From JAKAGE01 sp035541415 (GTDB taxonomy: Bacteria > Patescibacteriota > Minisyncoccia > UBA6257 > 2-01-FULL-56-20): a DNA stretch of 9,313 bases. This document shows, one piece after another, positions 1 through 5,894 of the stretch. The number at the start of each line of letters is the position of its first letter. Within the stretch, counting starts at the first letter, position 1. The stretch covers positions 1 to 9,313 of the forward strand of contig DATKNI010000013.1 of the NCBI GenBank assembly GCA_035541415.1, read 5' to 3'. The notes under the pieces are model-generated. The model did no database searches and was not told the DNA's origin. It saw only the letters and a list, made by a program, of their open reading frames with translations. Made by a program: the position numbers and the translations under genes.

Positions 1-123
1 CGTCCAAACACTATCTGCAGTTATACTGCTCGTAACATTAATTATTGCTGCTCGCGTTGGCGTTATGCCAAATACGAATCCCCCGATCCAGATAATGCAC
101 ACGACCAAAAGCTTTTTTTTCAT
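1..123 (-). CDS. N-terminus of a secreted protein (partial, runs off left edge)
   Basis: This is an open frame of 41 codons from an ATG at 123, too short to stand out as an isolated ORF. It starts MKKKLLVVCIIW and continues through a hydrophobic core to TPTRAA, which looks like a Sec signal peptide: three lysines, about 15 hydrophobic residues, then a small-residue cleavage site near residues 24-26. The mature part begins roughly IINVTSSITADSVWT. An in-frame ATG at 135 would add MPSP. The purine-rich AGAAGGAAT at 136-144 is the only SD-like sequence before a gene in this window, but it fits neither start well (too near 135, rather far from 123). The gene lies downstream of the pilin terminator with its own promoter-like element, so it is probably a separate unit. 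The function is unknown because only the export signal is visible. Confidence 0.6.
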   Translation of the reverse strand, partial: MKKKLLVVCIIWIGGFVFGITPTRAAIINVTSSITADSVWT

Positions 124-152
124 AGGGGATGGCATATTCCTTCTATGTGAAA

Positions 153-161
153 AATATAACA
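153..161 (-). promoter_or_regulatory. Extended -10 promoter for the left-edge secreted protein
   Basis: Read on the minus strand the element is TGT-TATATT, an extended -10 (TGN plus a hexamer matching TATAAT at five of six positions). No convincing -35 lies 16-18 bp upstream. The predicted start of transcription is near 146, giving a leader of about 10 or 22 nt depending on the start codon. It sits just past the pilin terminator, where a new promoter would be expected. Its form matches the elements before pilA, pilT, pilB and pilM. Confidence 0.45.
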
Positions 162-196
162 CGTTATGAATCCATCAGCCAGGGGCACAAAAACGC

Positions 197-221
197 AAAA
201 CCCCGCGCGAGGCGGGGTTTT
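197..221 (-). terminator. Intrinsic terminator of the pilus operon
   Basis: A perfect 10-bp stem (AAAACCCCGC at 197-206 pairing with GCGGGGTTTT at 212-221) encloses a 5-nt loop. On the minus strand the GC-rich stem is followed by TTTTGCGTTTTTG, a good U-rich tail. It lies 27 nt past the pilin stop codon and before the promoter of the next minus-strand gene. The flanking A and T runs make it potentially bidirectional, but no plus-strand gene approaches it from the left. Confidence 0.9.
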
Positions 222-227
222 GATCTA

Positions 228-246
228 TCAACAAATGATTTGTTGA
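228..246. repeat. 19-bp perfect palindrome between pilin stop and terminator
   Basis: TCAACAAAT and ATTTGTTGA are 9-bp inverted arms around a single central base (237). The element starts one base after the pilin stop codon and ends six bases before the terminator stem. In RNA it could fold as a 7-bp AU-rich hairpin with a 5-nt loop; in DNA it has the form of a dimeric regulator site. No poly-U tract follows directly, so it is not itself a classical terminator. Its role is unknown. Confidence 0.6.
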
Positions 247-247
247 A

Positions 248-745
248 TTAGAGGCTTACGCAGTAATCGGGAGCGGCGCAACCTGCGCTCGGCAACGTGT
301 CGCCAGCCGACAATGTGGCAGGCGCCGTGTAGCCGTTGAATACTGTACTGCTGCCGTTTTCGAGCTGTGCTGCGAGAACGTAGGACGTTGCCGAAGCACC
401 ATTCGTTCGGTAGTAGTATACGTGAGTTCCCGAATTGGTCGGGTCAAGCGGGATAGCGCTCGCTGAACCAGAACCCGTAAGCGCCGTGGACATTGGCGTA
501 GCGCCGCCGTTGTAGCCGGTCGTCTGGGTAACTGCGCAAGCGTTGCTTGCAAATGCTCCCGGATAATAACCGCAACGGTTATAGTAGAGCTCAAGACCGT
601 TCTGAACCTCATGAATATCCGAAACGCGGCGCGCATCGCGGCCGGCCTGTTGGGTTGGACCGAGACCAACCAATACAACGGAGGCCAAAATGGCGATGAT
701 GGCGACGACGATCAGGATTTCGATAAGGGTGAAACCTTTTTTCAT
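248..745 (-). CDS. pilA: Type IV major pilin / PulG-like pilin
   Basis: This is a 165-aa prepilin, the likely fibre subunit. It opens with the class III leader MKKG, cleaved before F5 by prepilin peptidase, followed by FTLIEILIVVAIIAILA: mature Phe1, Glu5 and a long hydrophobic helix that anchors the subunit in the membrane and then packs in the pilus core. The segment RDARRVSDIHEVQNGLELYY (37-56) and the later IPLDPTNSGTHVYYY (98-112) resemble PulG-type pilins. Four cysteines (58, 70, 156, 162) allow disulfides, including a C-terminal AGCAAPDYC loop. The ATG at 745 is chosen because it gives the standard short leader; an in-frame ATG at 781 behind AAAAAGG would give a 16-aa leader. It is the last gene before the terminator and has a possible promoter of its own at 802-810, fitting high expression of a major subunit. 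It could instead be a minor pilin, but its position after pilC favours the major one. Confidence 0.9.
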   Translation of the reverse strand: MKKGFTLIEILIVVAIIAILASVVLVGLGPTQQAGRDARRVSDIHEVQNGLELYYNRCGYYPGAFASNACAVTQTTGYNGGATPMSTALTGSGSASAIPLDPTNSGTHVYYYRTNGASATSYVLAAQLENGSSTVFNGYTAPATLSAGDTLPSAGCAAPDYCVSL

Positions 746-801
746 TGAAGTAAAAGTTGAATGACTTTTCCCCGTTATCATCGACCTTTTTCTTACTATT
801 A

Positions 802-810
802 AGTGTAGCA
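802..810 (-). promoter_or_regulatory. Extended -10 promoter upstream of the pilin
   Basis: The minus strand reads TGC-TACACT in the 92-nt gap between pilC and the pilin, with no recognisable -35. Transcription would start near 795, about 50 nt before the ATG at 745 and 14 nt before the alternative ATG at 781. This excludes the still longer open frame that begins at 811. A private promoter would allow pilin mRNA to exceed that of the assembly genes. Confidence 0.45.
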
Positions 811-837
811 AATCGCTTTATCCCCGCTGTGGAAATC

Positions 838-2049
838 CTATGAAAAACTCGACGTGAGCCGATAAATCGGGATAAGGACCGAAGCAAACAAAAGGCCCAC
901 CATAAGGCCCATGCCAATCATGAGAACCGGCTGGATGAGGTCGACAAGATTCGAGGTCAGCTGGTCGGCTTCGCGGGTGAAGATGCCCGAGAGGCGGTTG
1001 AACATGTCTTCCATTTTTCCGGTCGTTTCTCCCACCGCGATCATCTGGGGAACGAGATCCGGGAAAAGATCCTTGCTCTTTGCGAGGCTTTCGGAAAGCA
1101 AAACGCCTTGGCGGACGTCTTGAGCGATGTTTTCCACCGCTTCTTTATAGAGCGTGTTGTCGATCATGCGCGAAATGATTTCGAGCGCCTGGGCAATCGG
1201 AATGCCGCCATGGACGAGAAGCGCTGCACTATTGCCAAAACGCGCCAAGATCACCGGCCGATACACTTTGTTCACGATCGGAAGTTTGAGTTTTAACTCA
1301 TCAAGAATCGCCTGGCCCTCTTGTGTCGCTCCGTAATCAAAGGCGACGATGCCGAGAACGATGAACGCAATCACGATGGCGGGCCACCATTTGCTCATAA
1401 ATGAGCTGATATTGAGGAGTGCCTGCGTGTACCAGGGTAGTGCAACGTTATTCTGGGCGAACACCGCGCCGAGCGACGGGAAAACGAAGGTGACGAGAAT
1501 AAAAGCAACGATGATGAAAATCGCGAGCACGATTGCGGGATAAATGAGAGCGGAACTCGCCTTGCTTGCGAGATCGCCTTCCTTTTCGGCGTAGTCGGCA
1601 AGGAATGACGAAACTTCGTTGAGATTGCCCGTCACTTCGGACGCCCGCACCATCTCGATATAGTATCTTGGGAATATCTGATTCTGCCGCTCCATCGCCT
1701 GCGAAAAAGAAAGTCCCCCGTCGATATCTTCGCCCACCTGCACGAGCGCTTCTTTGAGCTTGGCATTCGTGGTCTGCTGGCACAAAATCTTGATGGCGTT
1801 CGTAAGCGGCAGGCGCGCCTCAAGGAGCGTCGAAAGCTGGCGGGCAAAAATGATGAAATCTTTCCGCCCGGGCCGGGCCAAAAAATTTGCGATTGCGTCA
1901 AGAAAACTGGTCGATTCCGCCGATTCCAAGCTCAAAACAAACAGGCTGTGGCCGCCAAGGATCGTAACCGCGTCGTCGCGGGTCGCCGCTTCCACGTAGC
2001 CAACCTGCAATTCTCCGTCGCGGTTTTTTGCTTGGTATTTGAACTTCAT
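838..2049 (-). CDS. pilC: Type IV pilus inner-membrane platform protein PilC (GspF family)
   Basis: The 403-aa protein is of normal length for GspF/PilC. This polytopic membrane protein sits at the pilus base, contacts the PilB and PilT motors and helps move pilin in and out of the fibre. The N-terminus MKFKYQAKNRDGELQVGYVE is typical of the family. Two T2SSF repeats are visible: about 66-188 (ARQLSTLLEARLPLTNAI, then FPRYYIEMVRASEVTGNL) and about 268-390 (FGNSAALLVHGGIPIAQAL, then FPDLVPQMIAVGETTGKM). Predicted membrane spans are about 168-191, 221-239 and 371-396. It starts 21 nt after the pilT stop codon with no Shine-Dalgarno sequence, so it is probably cotranscribed with pilT. No truncation is seen. 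Confidence 0.96.
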   Translation of the reverse strand: MKFKYQAKNRDGELQVGYVEAATRDDAVTILGGHSLFVLSLESAESTSFLDAIANFLARPGRKDFIIFARQLSTLLEARLPLTNAIKILCQQTTNAKLKEALVQVGEDIDGGLSFSQAMERQNQIFPRYYIEMVRASEVTGNLNEVSSFLADYAEKEGDLASKASSALIYPAIVLAIFIIVAFILVTFVFPSLGAVFAQNNVALPWYTQALLNISSFMSKWWPAIVIAFIVLGIVAFDYGATQEGQAILDELKLKLPIVNKVYRPVILARFGNSAALLVHGGIPIAQALEIISRMIDNTLYKEAVENIAQDVRQGVLLSESLAKSKDLFPDLVPQMIAVGETTGKMEDMFNRLSGIFTREADQLTSNLVDLIQPVLMIGMGLMVGLLFASVLIPIYRLTSSFS

Positions 2050-2070
2050 GCGTTGGAATAGCGGGCGGAA

Positions 2071-3144
2071 TTACGTCCGCTCCATGAGAATGCGCAATTC
2101 GGCGGGATTCAGCGAATACAGCTCCGCGTTATCGAGCGTCACCTCTTTGTTCTTCACGAGGTTCACGAGTGAGCGGTTGAGCGTCACCATGCCTTCCTGG
2201 AGGCTCGTCTCGATCACGAGGTCGATCTGGTACGTTTTACGCTCGCGGATCAGGTTGCGGATGGCGGGATTCACGATCATGATCTCCATCGCCGGGATGC
2301 GGCCGCCCGAAATGCGCGGAAGCAAGCGCTCCGAAACGATCGCGACGAGCGTCGCGGCGAGCTGGGACGTCACTTGGCCCTGCTGTTCCGCGGGGAATGA
2401 GTCGATGATGCGGTCGATCGTCTGCGCGGCGGAGTTCGTGTGGAGCGTCGAGAGCACCAAGTGGCCGGTTTCAGCCGCCGTCATGGCGGTCGAAATGGAA
2501 ATGGCGTCGCGCATTTCGCCGATCATGATGACGTCGGGGTCTTGGCGGAGCACCGTGCGGAGGGCGGCATGGAAGCTCGTGGCGTCACTCCCAATTTCGC
2601 GCTGGGAAACGATGCACCGGTCCTGGTTGAAAAGATATTCAACCGGGTCTTCGATCGTAATGATATGGTCCGAACGCGTGTGATTGACTTCGTCGAGCAT
2701 CGCCGCGAGCGAACTTGATTTGCCGTGGCCGGCGGGACCCACCACCAAGATGAATCCTTGCGACAATTTTGAAAAATCGTGGAGGAGGGGCGGGAGGTTA
2801 AGCTCTTCGATCGTCTTGATGCGGTTCGGGACGAGGCGGAGCGCCGCCGCAAGATATCCGCGCTGGAAATACACGTTCACGCGGAAGCGGGCCTTGTCTT
2901 CAAAGCTGTAGGCAAAGTCAACTTGGCGCTGGGTGATAAGTTTTGCCTTGAGTTCCGGATTGATCAGCTCGCCGATGATGCCCTCGGCGGCTTCCGGGGT
3001 CATGATCGGCTCCTTCTGGAGCGGGACGAGGACGCCGTCAACGCGGAGCGTCGGCCGGCGGCCGACCGCCAAATGCAAATCGGACGCGTTCTGCTTGGCG
3101 CAGGCGGTGAGAAGGTCGTTTAATTTCTGATGAAAATCCTCCAT
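2071..3144 (-). CDS. pilT: Type IV pilus twitching/retraction ATPase PilT
   Basis: The 357-aa cytoplasmic hexameric ATPase drives pilin disassembly and pilus retraction. After an N-terminal PAS-like part (NASDLHLAVGRRPTLRVDG, 19-37) come the Walker A GPAGHGKSS (136-144), Asp box ITIEDPVEY (162-170), Walker B DPDVIMIGE with Glu210, and His box TGHLVLSTLHT (226-236). The PilT-specific AIRNLIRE motif is intact at 294-301, which separates it from PilB and supports a retraction role. Walker A differs from the usual GPTGSGKST but keeps the essential Gly-Lys-Ser. The GGAGG just inside the gene (ATGGAGGAT) is not used for a later start, because no in-frame start codon follows and the N-terminus aligns with the family. 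It begins 42 nt after pilB, with a possible internal promoter in that gap. Confidence 0.96.
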   Translation of the reverse strand: MEDFHQKLNDLLTACAKQNASDLHLAVGRRPTLRVDGVLVPLQKEPIMTPEAAEGIIGELINPELKAKLITQRQVDFAYSFEDKARFRVNVYFQRGYLAAALRLVPNRIKTIEELNLPPLLHDFSKLSQGFILVVGPAGHGKSSSLAAMLDEVNHTRSDHIITIEDPVEYLFNQDRCIVSQREIGSDATSFHAALRTVLRQDPDVIMIGEMRDAISISTAMTAAETGHLVLSTLHTNSAAQTIDRIIDSFPAEQQGQVTSQLAATLVAIVSERLLPRISGGRIPAMEIMIVNPAIRNLIRERKTYQIDLVIETSLQEGMVTLNRSLVNLVKNKEVTLDNAELYSLNPAELRILMERT

Positions 3145-3157
3145 GCGATATAGTTCA

Positions 3158-3166
3158 ATTGTAGCA
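3158..3166 (-). promoter_or_regulatory. Possible internal extended -10 promoter before pilT
   Basis: The minus strand reads TGC-TACAAT, five of six matches to the -10 consensus plus the TG extension, in the 42-nt pilB-pilT gap. A T-rich stretch precedes it instead of a -35 hexamer. Predicted initiation near 3151 leaves a leader of only about 6-7 nt before the pilT ATG. It might allow pilT to be expressed independently of pilB. Confidence 0.4.
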
Positions 3167-3186
3167 TAAAAAGAAAACGGAAAACC

Positions 3187-4908
3187 CTACAGTTCTTCCG
3201 TTTCCCGGATTATTTCTTCCATCGAAGCGATGCCGCGCAGCGCCTTGATGACGCCGTCCTGGCGGAGCGAGATCATCCCCTGCCGGCGCGCCTCGGCAAG
3301 GATCTTCTGCGTGGTCGGCGTTCCGCTCGCAACCAACGCTTCAAGCTCCGGCGTCATCTGCAGGACTTCATAAATGCCCGTGCGGTTGACGATGCCTTTT
3401 CCTTTGCACGTATTGCATCCTTTGGCGTGATAAATTTGATACGGCTCCGGGAACTTTGACGTGATTGCGATCGGGAGGCCCACCAAAGCGTTCCTGATGA
3501 GCTTCTGGACTTCGAGCGGCGCCGGTTCCGGCTTCTTGCAGTCGGGACACAAAACTCCCACGAGGCGCTGGGACATCATGATGTTCACCGAAACCGGGAT
3601 GAGGAACGGCTCCACTTTCATGTCGATGAGGCGCGGGATGACGCCGGCGCTGTTGTTCGCGTGGAGCGTCGAGAGCACCACGTGGCCGGTTAGCGCGGCT
3701 TGCACCGCGAGCCCCGCCGTTTCGCCGTCGCGGATTTCACCGACCATGATCACGTCGGGGTCTTGGCGGAGAATCTGGCGGAGGCCGGAAGCAAAGTCAT
3801 AGCCGATCTCGGGGCGGACCTGCGATTGGTTGATGCCGGAAACGAAATATTCCACCGGATCTTCCAGTGAGACGATGTTCACGTCTTCCTGGTTGAGCGA
3901 TTGGAGGAATGCGTAGAGCGACGTCGTTTTGCCGGAACCCGTGGGACCGGTGACGAGCACCATGCCATACGGCTTCTCGAGGCCCGCTTTGATGCGCGCG
4001 CGGGTATCGTCGATCAGGTCGAGGTCGTCGAAATTCTTCAAGCCATTCTGCGGATCGAGCACGCGGATCACCACTTTTTCGCCAAGCGGCGTCGGGAACG
4101 TGGCAACGCGGAAGTCGATCTCGCGGCCGCTCACTTGCGACCGGAATCGTCCGTCCTGCGGAATGCGGCTTTCGTCGATCTTTAAATTCGAAATAACTTT
4201 GACGCGCGACGTGACGGGCTGGGCGAGCTCGATCGGCAATGAGGCCACTTGTTGGAGATCGCCGTTGATGCGGAAGCGGACGCGGACGCTCTTTTGCTGC
4301 GGTTCAATGTGAACATCGGAAGCCTTGCTCTCTACGGCCTCGCGGAACGTGTCGGCAACGATTTTGATGATCGGCGCATCTTCGGAACCGCCGCCGGCAT
4401 CGAGCGCCACCACTTTCTGCGCGGATCCTTCTCGGAGGTCAAGCGCTTTCACGGCGTTTTCGAGTTCGGTGCGATAGGGAGAATATCGGCGGACAACCGC
4501 GCTCCAGTCGCCATACGAAATGAGATACACGCCAAGATTCAATCGATTCTTGCGCGCGATAAATTTGAGCGCTTCCTGCGCCTTGGGGTCGTCGGGGTGC
4601 AGCATCCCCACAACGAGGAGATTATCCCGCATCTCGATCGGAATTGACTCATACGTCCTCGCCGTATCTTCCGACACGAGCTCAAAAAGCTTCGGGTCGA
4701 TTGTTTCCGGATCTATCTTTTTATACGGCACATTCAAGAGTTCGCTCTTCAGCGTCGCGAGCGCCTCATCGGGGATCACATTGCCGCGGGCGATGATGGA
4801 CTCAACCGACTGGCCCGATACAATAGAATCCCGCCGGATGCGGTTTGCCTGCGCCGCCTGAATCATGCCGCGCGCCTGCACTTGCTGGAGAAGATCTTCG
4901 CCGGTCAT
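3187..4908 (-). CDS. pilB: Type IV pilus extension ATPase PilB (GspE family)
   Basis: The 573-aa cytoplasmic assembly ATPase powers pilin polymerisation. An N-terminal MshEN/T2SSE_N-type region spans about 20-145, followed by a linker and the motor. The motor shows KASDVHIEPQ (195-204), arginine-rich RVRFRINGDLQQV, Walker A GPTGSGKTT (321-329), Asp box SLEDPVEY (347-354), Walker B DPDVIMVGEIRD with Glu391, and His box TGHVVLSTLHAN (407-418). The four zinc-binding cysteines that mark PilB/GspE but not PilT are present as CPDC (454, 457) and CNTC (498, 501). All catalytic residues look intact. The ATG at 4908 is supported by the family-like N-terminus and by a promoter element ending only 9 nt upstream. 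Upstream lies a terminator that separates it from the pilMNO part. Confidence 0.97.
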   Translation of the reverse strand: MTGEDLLQQVQARGMIQAAQANRIRRDSIVSGQSVESIIARGNVIPDEALATLKSELLNVPYKKIDPETIDPKLFELVSEDTARTYESIPIEMRDNLLVVGMLHPDDPKAQEALKFIARKNRLNLGVYLISYGDWSAVVRRYSPYRTELENAVKALDLREGSAQKVVALDAGGGSEDAPIIKIVADTFREAVESKASDVHIEPQQKSVRVRFRINGDLQQVASLPIELAQPVTSRVKVISNLKIDESRIPQDGRFRSQVSGREIDFRVATFPTPLGEKVVIRVLDPQNGLKNFDDLDLIDDTRARIKAGLEKPYGMVLVTGPTGSGKTTSLYAFLQSLNQEDVNIVSLEDPVEYFVSGINQSQVRPEIGYDFASGLRQILRQDPDVIMVGEIRDGETAGLAVQAALTGHVVLSTLHANNSAGVIPRLIDMKVEPFLIPVSVNIMMSQRLVGVLCPDCKKPEPAPLEVQKLIRNALVGLPIAITSKFPEPYQIYHAKGCNTCKGKGIVNRTGIYEVLQMTPELEALVASGTPTTQKILAEARRQGMISLRQDGVIKALRGIASMEEIIRETEEL

Positions 4909-4917
4909 TTGTCTTTT

Positions 4918-4926
4918 ATTCTACCA
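4918..4926 (-). promoter_or_regulatory. Extended -10 promoter for pilB-pilT-pilC
   Basis: The minus strand reads TGG-TAGAAT, an extended -10 with five of six hexamer matches. It lies a few bases after the poly-U tract of the terminator at 4930-4951. The region where a -35 would fall is occupied by the terminator stem, so no -35 is possible there. The end of the -10 is 9 nt from the pilB ATG, so transcription would start about 3 nt before the start codon and the mRNA would be nearly leaderless. Confidence 0.5.
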
Positions 4927-4929
4927 CAG

Positions 4930-4951
4930 AAAAAACGGCGCTTTCGCGCCG
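4930..4951 (-). terminator. Internal intrinsic terminator between the pilMNO segment and pilB
   Basis: On the minus strand a perfect 6-bp stem CGGCGC/GCGCCG closes a GAAA tetraloop (GNRA type, very stable) and is followed by six T residues. It lies 21 nt past the stop codon of the 101-aa membrane protein. This is a textbook intrinsic terminator in shape, and it would end or attenuate the pilM-led transcript ahead of pilB. Confidence 0.85.
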
Positions 4952-4972
4952 AATGGTCCGAGGATTGCAGGA

Positions 4973-5278
4973 TTATGGGGCAATAAAAGGATTCGGGCGG
5001 CCGCTCGGAGAGTTGCCGGTCGATGTGGGAACCGGCGGAACCGGAGCCGCTTTCAACGCTTTGAATGCGTCGCTTCCTAAGACCTGATTGGGGTCGATGT
5101 TGCTTTCCACAATGGGGGCGACCGCATTCAAGTTGCCCGCCGGCGCGATGATTGCGAGCTGGGGCTGGGCAAAGAATATATAGTAGATGGCCGCTCCCAC
5201 GACGCCGAGAATAACCAGCCATCCGATGATGCGGACGATATTGGAACGGCTCTTTTCTTCTTCGATAACGATTGCCAT
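4973..5278 (-). CDS. Small single-pass membrane protein, possible PilP-like T4P component
   Basis: The 101-aa protein starts one base after the pilO stop codon, so it is translationally linked to pilO. A short charged cytoplasmic end (EEEKSRSN, 6-13) leads into one membrane helix (about 16-36, IGWLVILGVVGAAIYYIFFA). The outside part is Pro/Ala/Asn-rich and probably disordered, ending in GRPNPFIAP. It has no signal-peptidase site, lipobox or enzymatic motif. PilP, the usual gene after pilO in diderm bacteria, carries an RDPF-like motif in its flexible linker before a folded domain that binds the secretin PilQ; here that folded domain is absent. Inference: it may be a reduced PilP analogue suited to a cell without a secretin, or an unrelated stabiliser of PilN/PilO. 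The gene is well supported by context; its function is not known. Confidence 0.8.
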   Translation of the reverse strand: MAIVIEEEKSRSNIVRIIGWLVILGVVGAAIYYIFFAQPQLAIIAPAGNLNAVAPIVESNIDPNQVLGSDAFKALKAAPVPPVPTSTGNSPSGRPNPFIAP

Positions 5279-5279
5279 G

Positions 5280-5894
5280 TTATTGGGATTGGAAATAGGT
5301 TGTTGCCGTCAGGCTGAAAAGATAGCTATCGAGGGATGCTTTTCCGCTCGCCTGCTGAACCGGCTGGAGCGAAAGGCCGCTCACGTCAAAGAATCGCATA
5401 TTGTCTTCGAGGCCCGCCATGAAGTTTTTGAAATTTTCATATGATCCCGTCACGGTGAACGTAAATGCAATCGTGCCGACCGGCTTCACGACCTGTCCCG
5501 TCGACGCGGCATTCGCGAACGATCCCCCTCCTCCAAGCGCCGTCGAGGGGACCATCTGCTCTTCGATCTGGACGGTTTGGATGCTCATGTTGCTCGCTTG
5601 GGCAAGGCCGTAAATCTGGGAAATGGCGTCGGCGAGATGCGGGCCGACCGGCAAGGCTTCGTTCACCAATTGAACTTGGCTCTCCTGCCCTTGGTACGTC
5701 GTCACGAGGTTTTTGATCTGCGTCGAAACTTTTTGCTCATTGGCAAGCAGGGCCTGTTCTCCGAGAAGATTTCCTTTCGACGTCTGGAGATCGGTATAGG
5801 CCGGAATGATGAGATCGAAATAAACAACGAAAGCGGCCGTGACGAAGAGCAGGGAGAATATCAGGCTGTAGAGGCGCTTGGTGTTCTGTTTCAT
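5280..5894 (-). CDS. pilO: Type IV pilus alignment protein PilO
   Basis: The 204-aa bitopic membrane protein matches PilO in size and plan. A membrane helix at about 9-31 (LYSLIFSLLFVTAAFVVYFDL) is followed by a likely coiled coil (about 33-65) and an extracytoplasmic region with two ferredoxin-like halves: LVNEALPVGPHLADAISQIY (76-95) with an NMSIQTVQIEEQMV strand, then FTFTVTGSYENFKNFMAGLE (144-163). A Gly/Ser-rich loop (GGGGSFANAASTG) lies between them. PilO dimerises with PilN and transmits between the motor side and the fibre. Its ATG overlaps the pilN stop codon in the ATGA arrangement, indicating translational coupling. The sequence is divergent, so the name rests on architecture and position as much as on motifs. 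Confidence 0.88.
   Translation of the reverse strand: MKQNTKRLYSLIFSLLFVTAAFVVYFDLIIPAYTDLQTSKGNLLGEQALLANEQKVSTQIKNLVTTYQGQESQVQLVNEALPVGPHLADAISQIYGLAQASNMSIQTVQIEEQMVPSTALGGGGSFANAASTGQVVKPVGTIAFTFTVTGSYENFKNFMAGLEDNMRFFDVSGLSLQPVQQASGKASLDSYLFSLTATTYFQSQ

Noticed and set aside
746..811. Pilin start at 811
   Set aside because: It would give a 26-residue leader, longer than usual for this pilin type, and would lie upstream of the predicted transcription start near 795.
2039..2683. Plus-strand open frame of 214 codons opposite pilT
   Set aside because: It is fully antisense to a gene with all PilT motifs; its composition (many Arg, Ser, Trp, Met) is what the complement of GC-rich coding sequence gives, and it has no recognisable domain.
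3136..3142. GGAGG at the very start of pilT as a ribosome binding site for a later start
   Set aside because: No in-frame ATG, GTG or TTG follows at a usable distance, and the homologous N-terminus begins at the ATG at 3144; the sequence simply codes Glu-Asp.
4249..4647. Plus-strand open frame of 132 codons opposite pilB
   Set aside because: It is antisense to the N-terminal half of pilB, with no promoter, no start signal and no recognisable motif.
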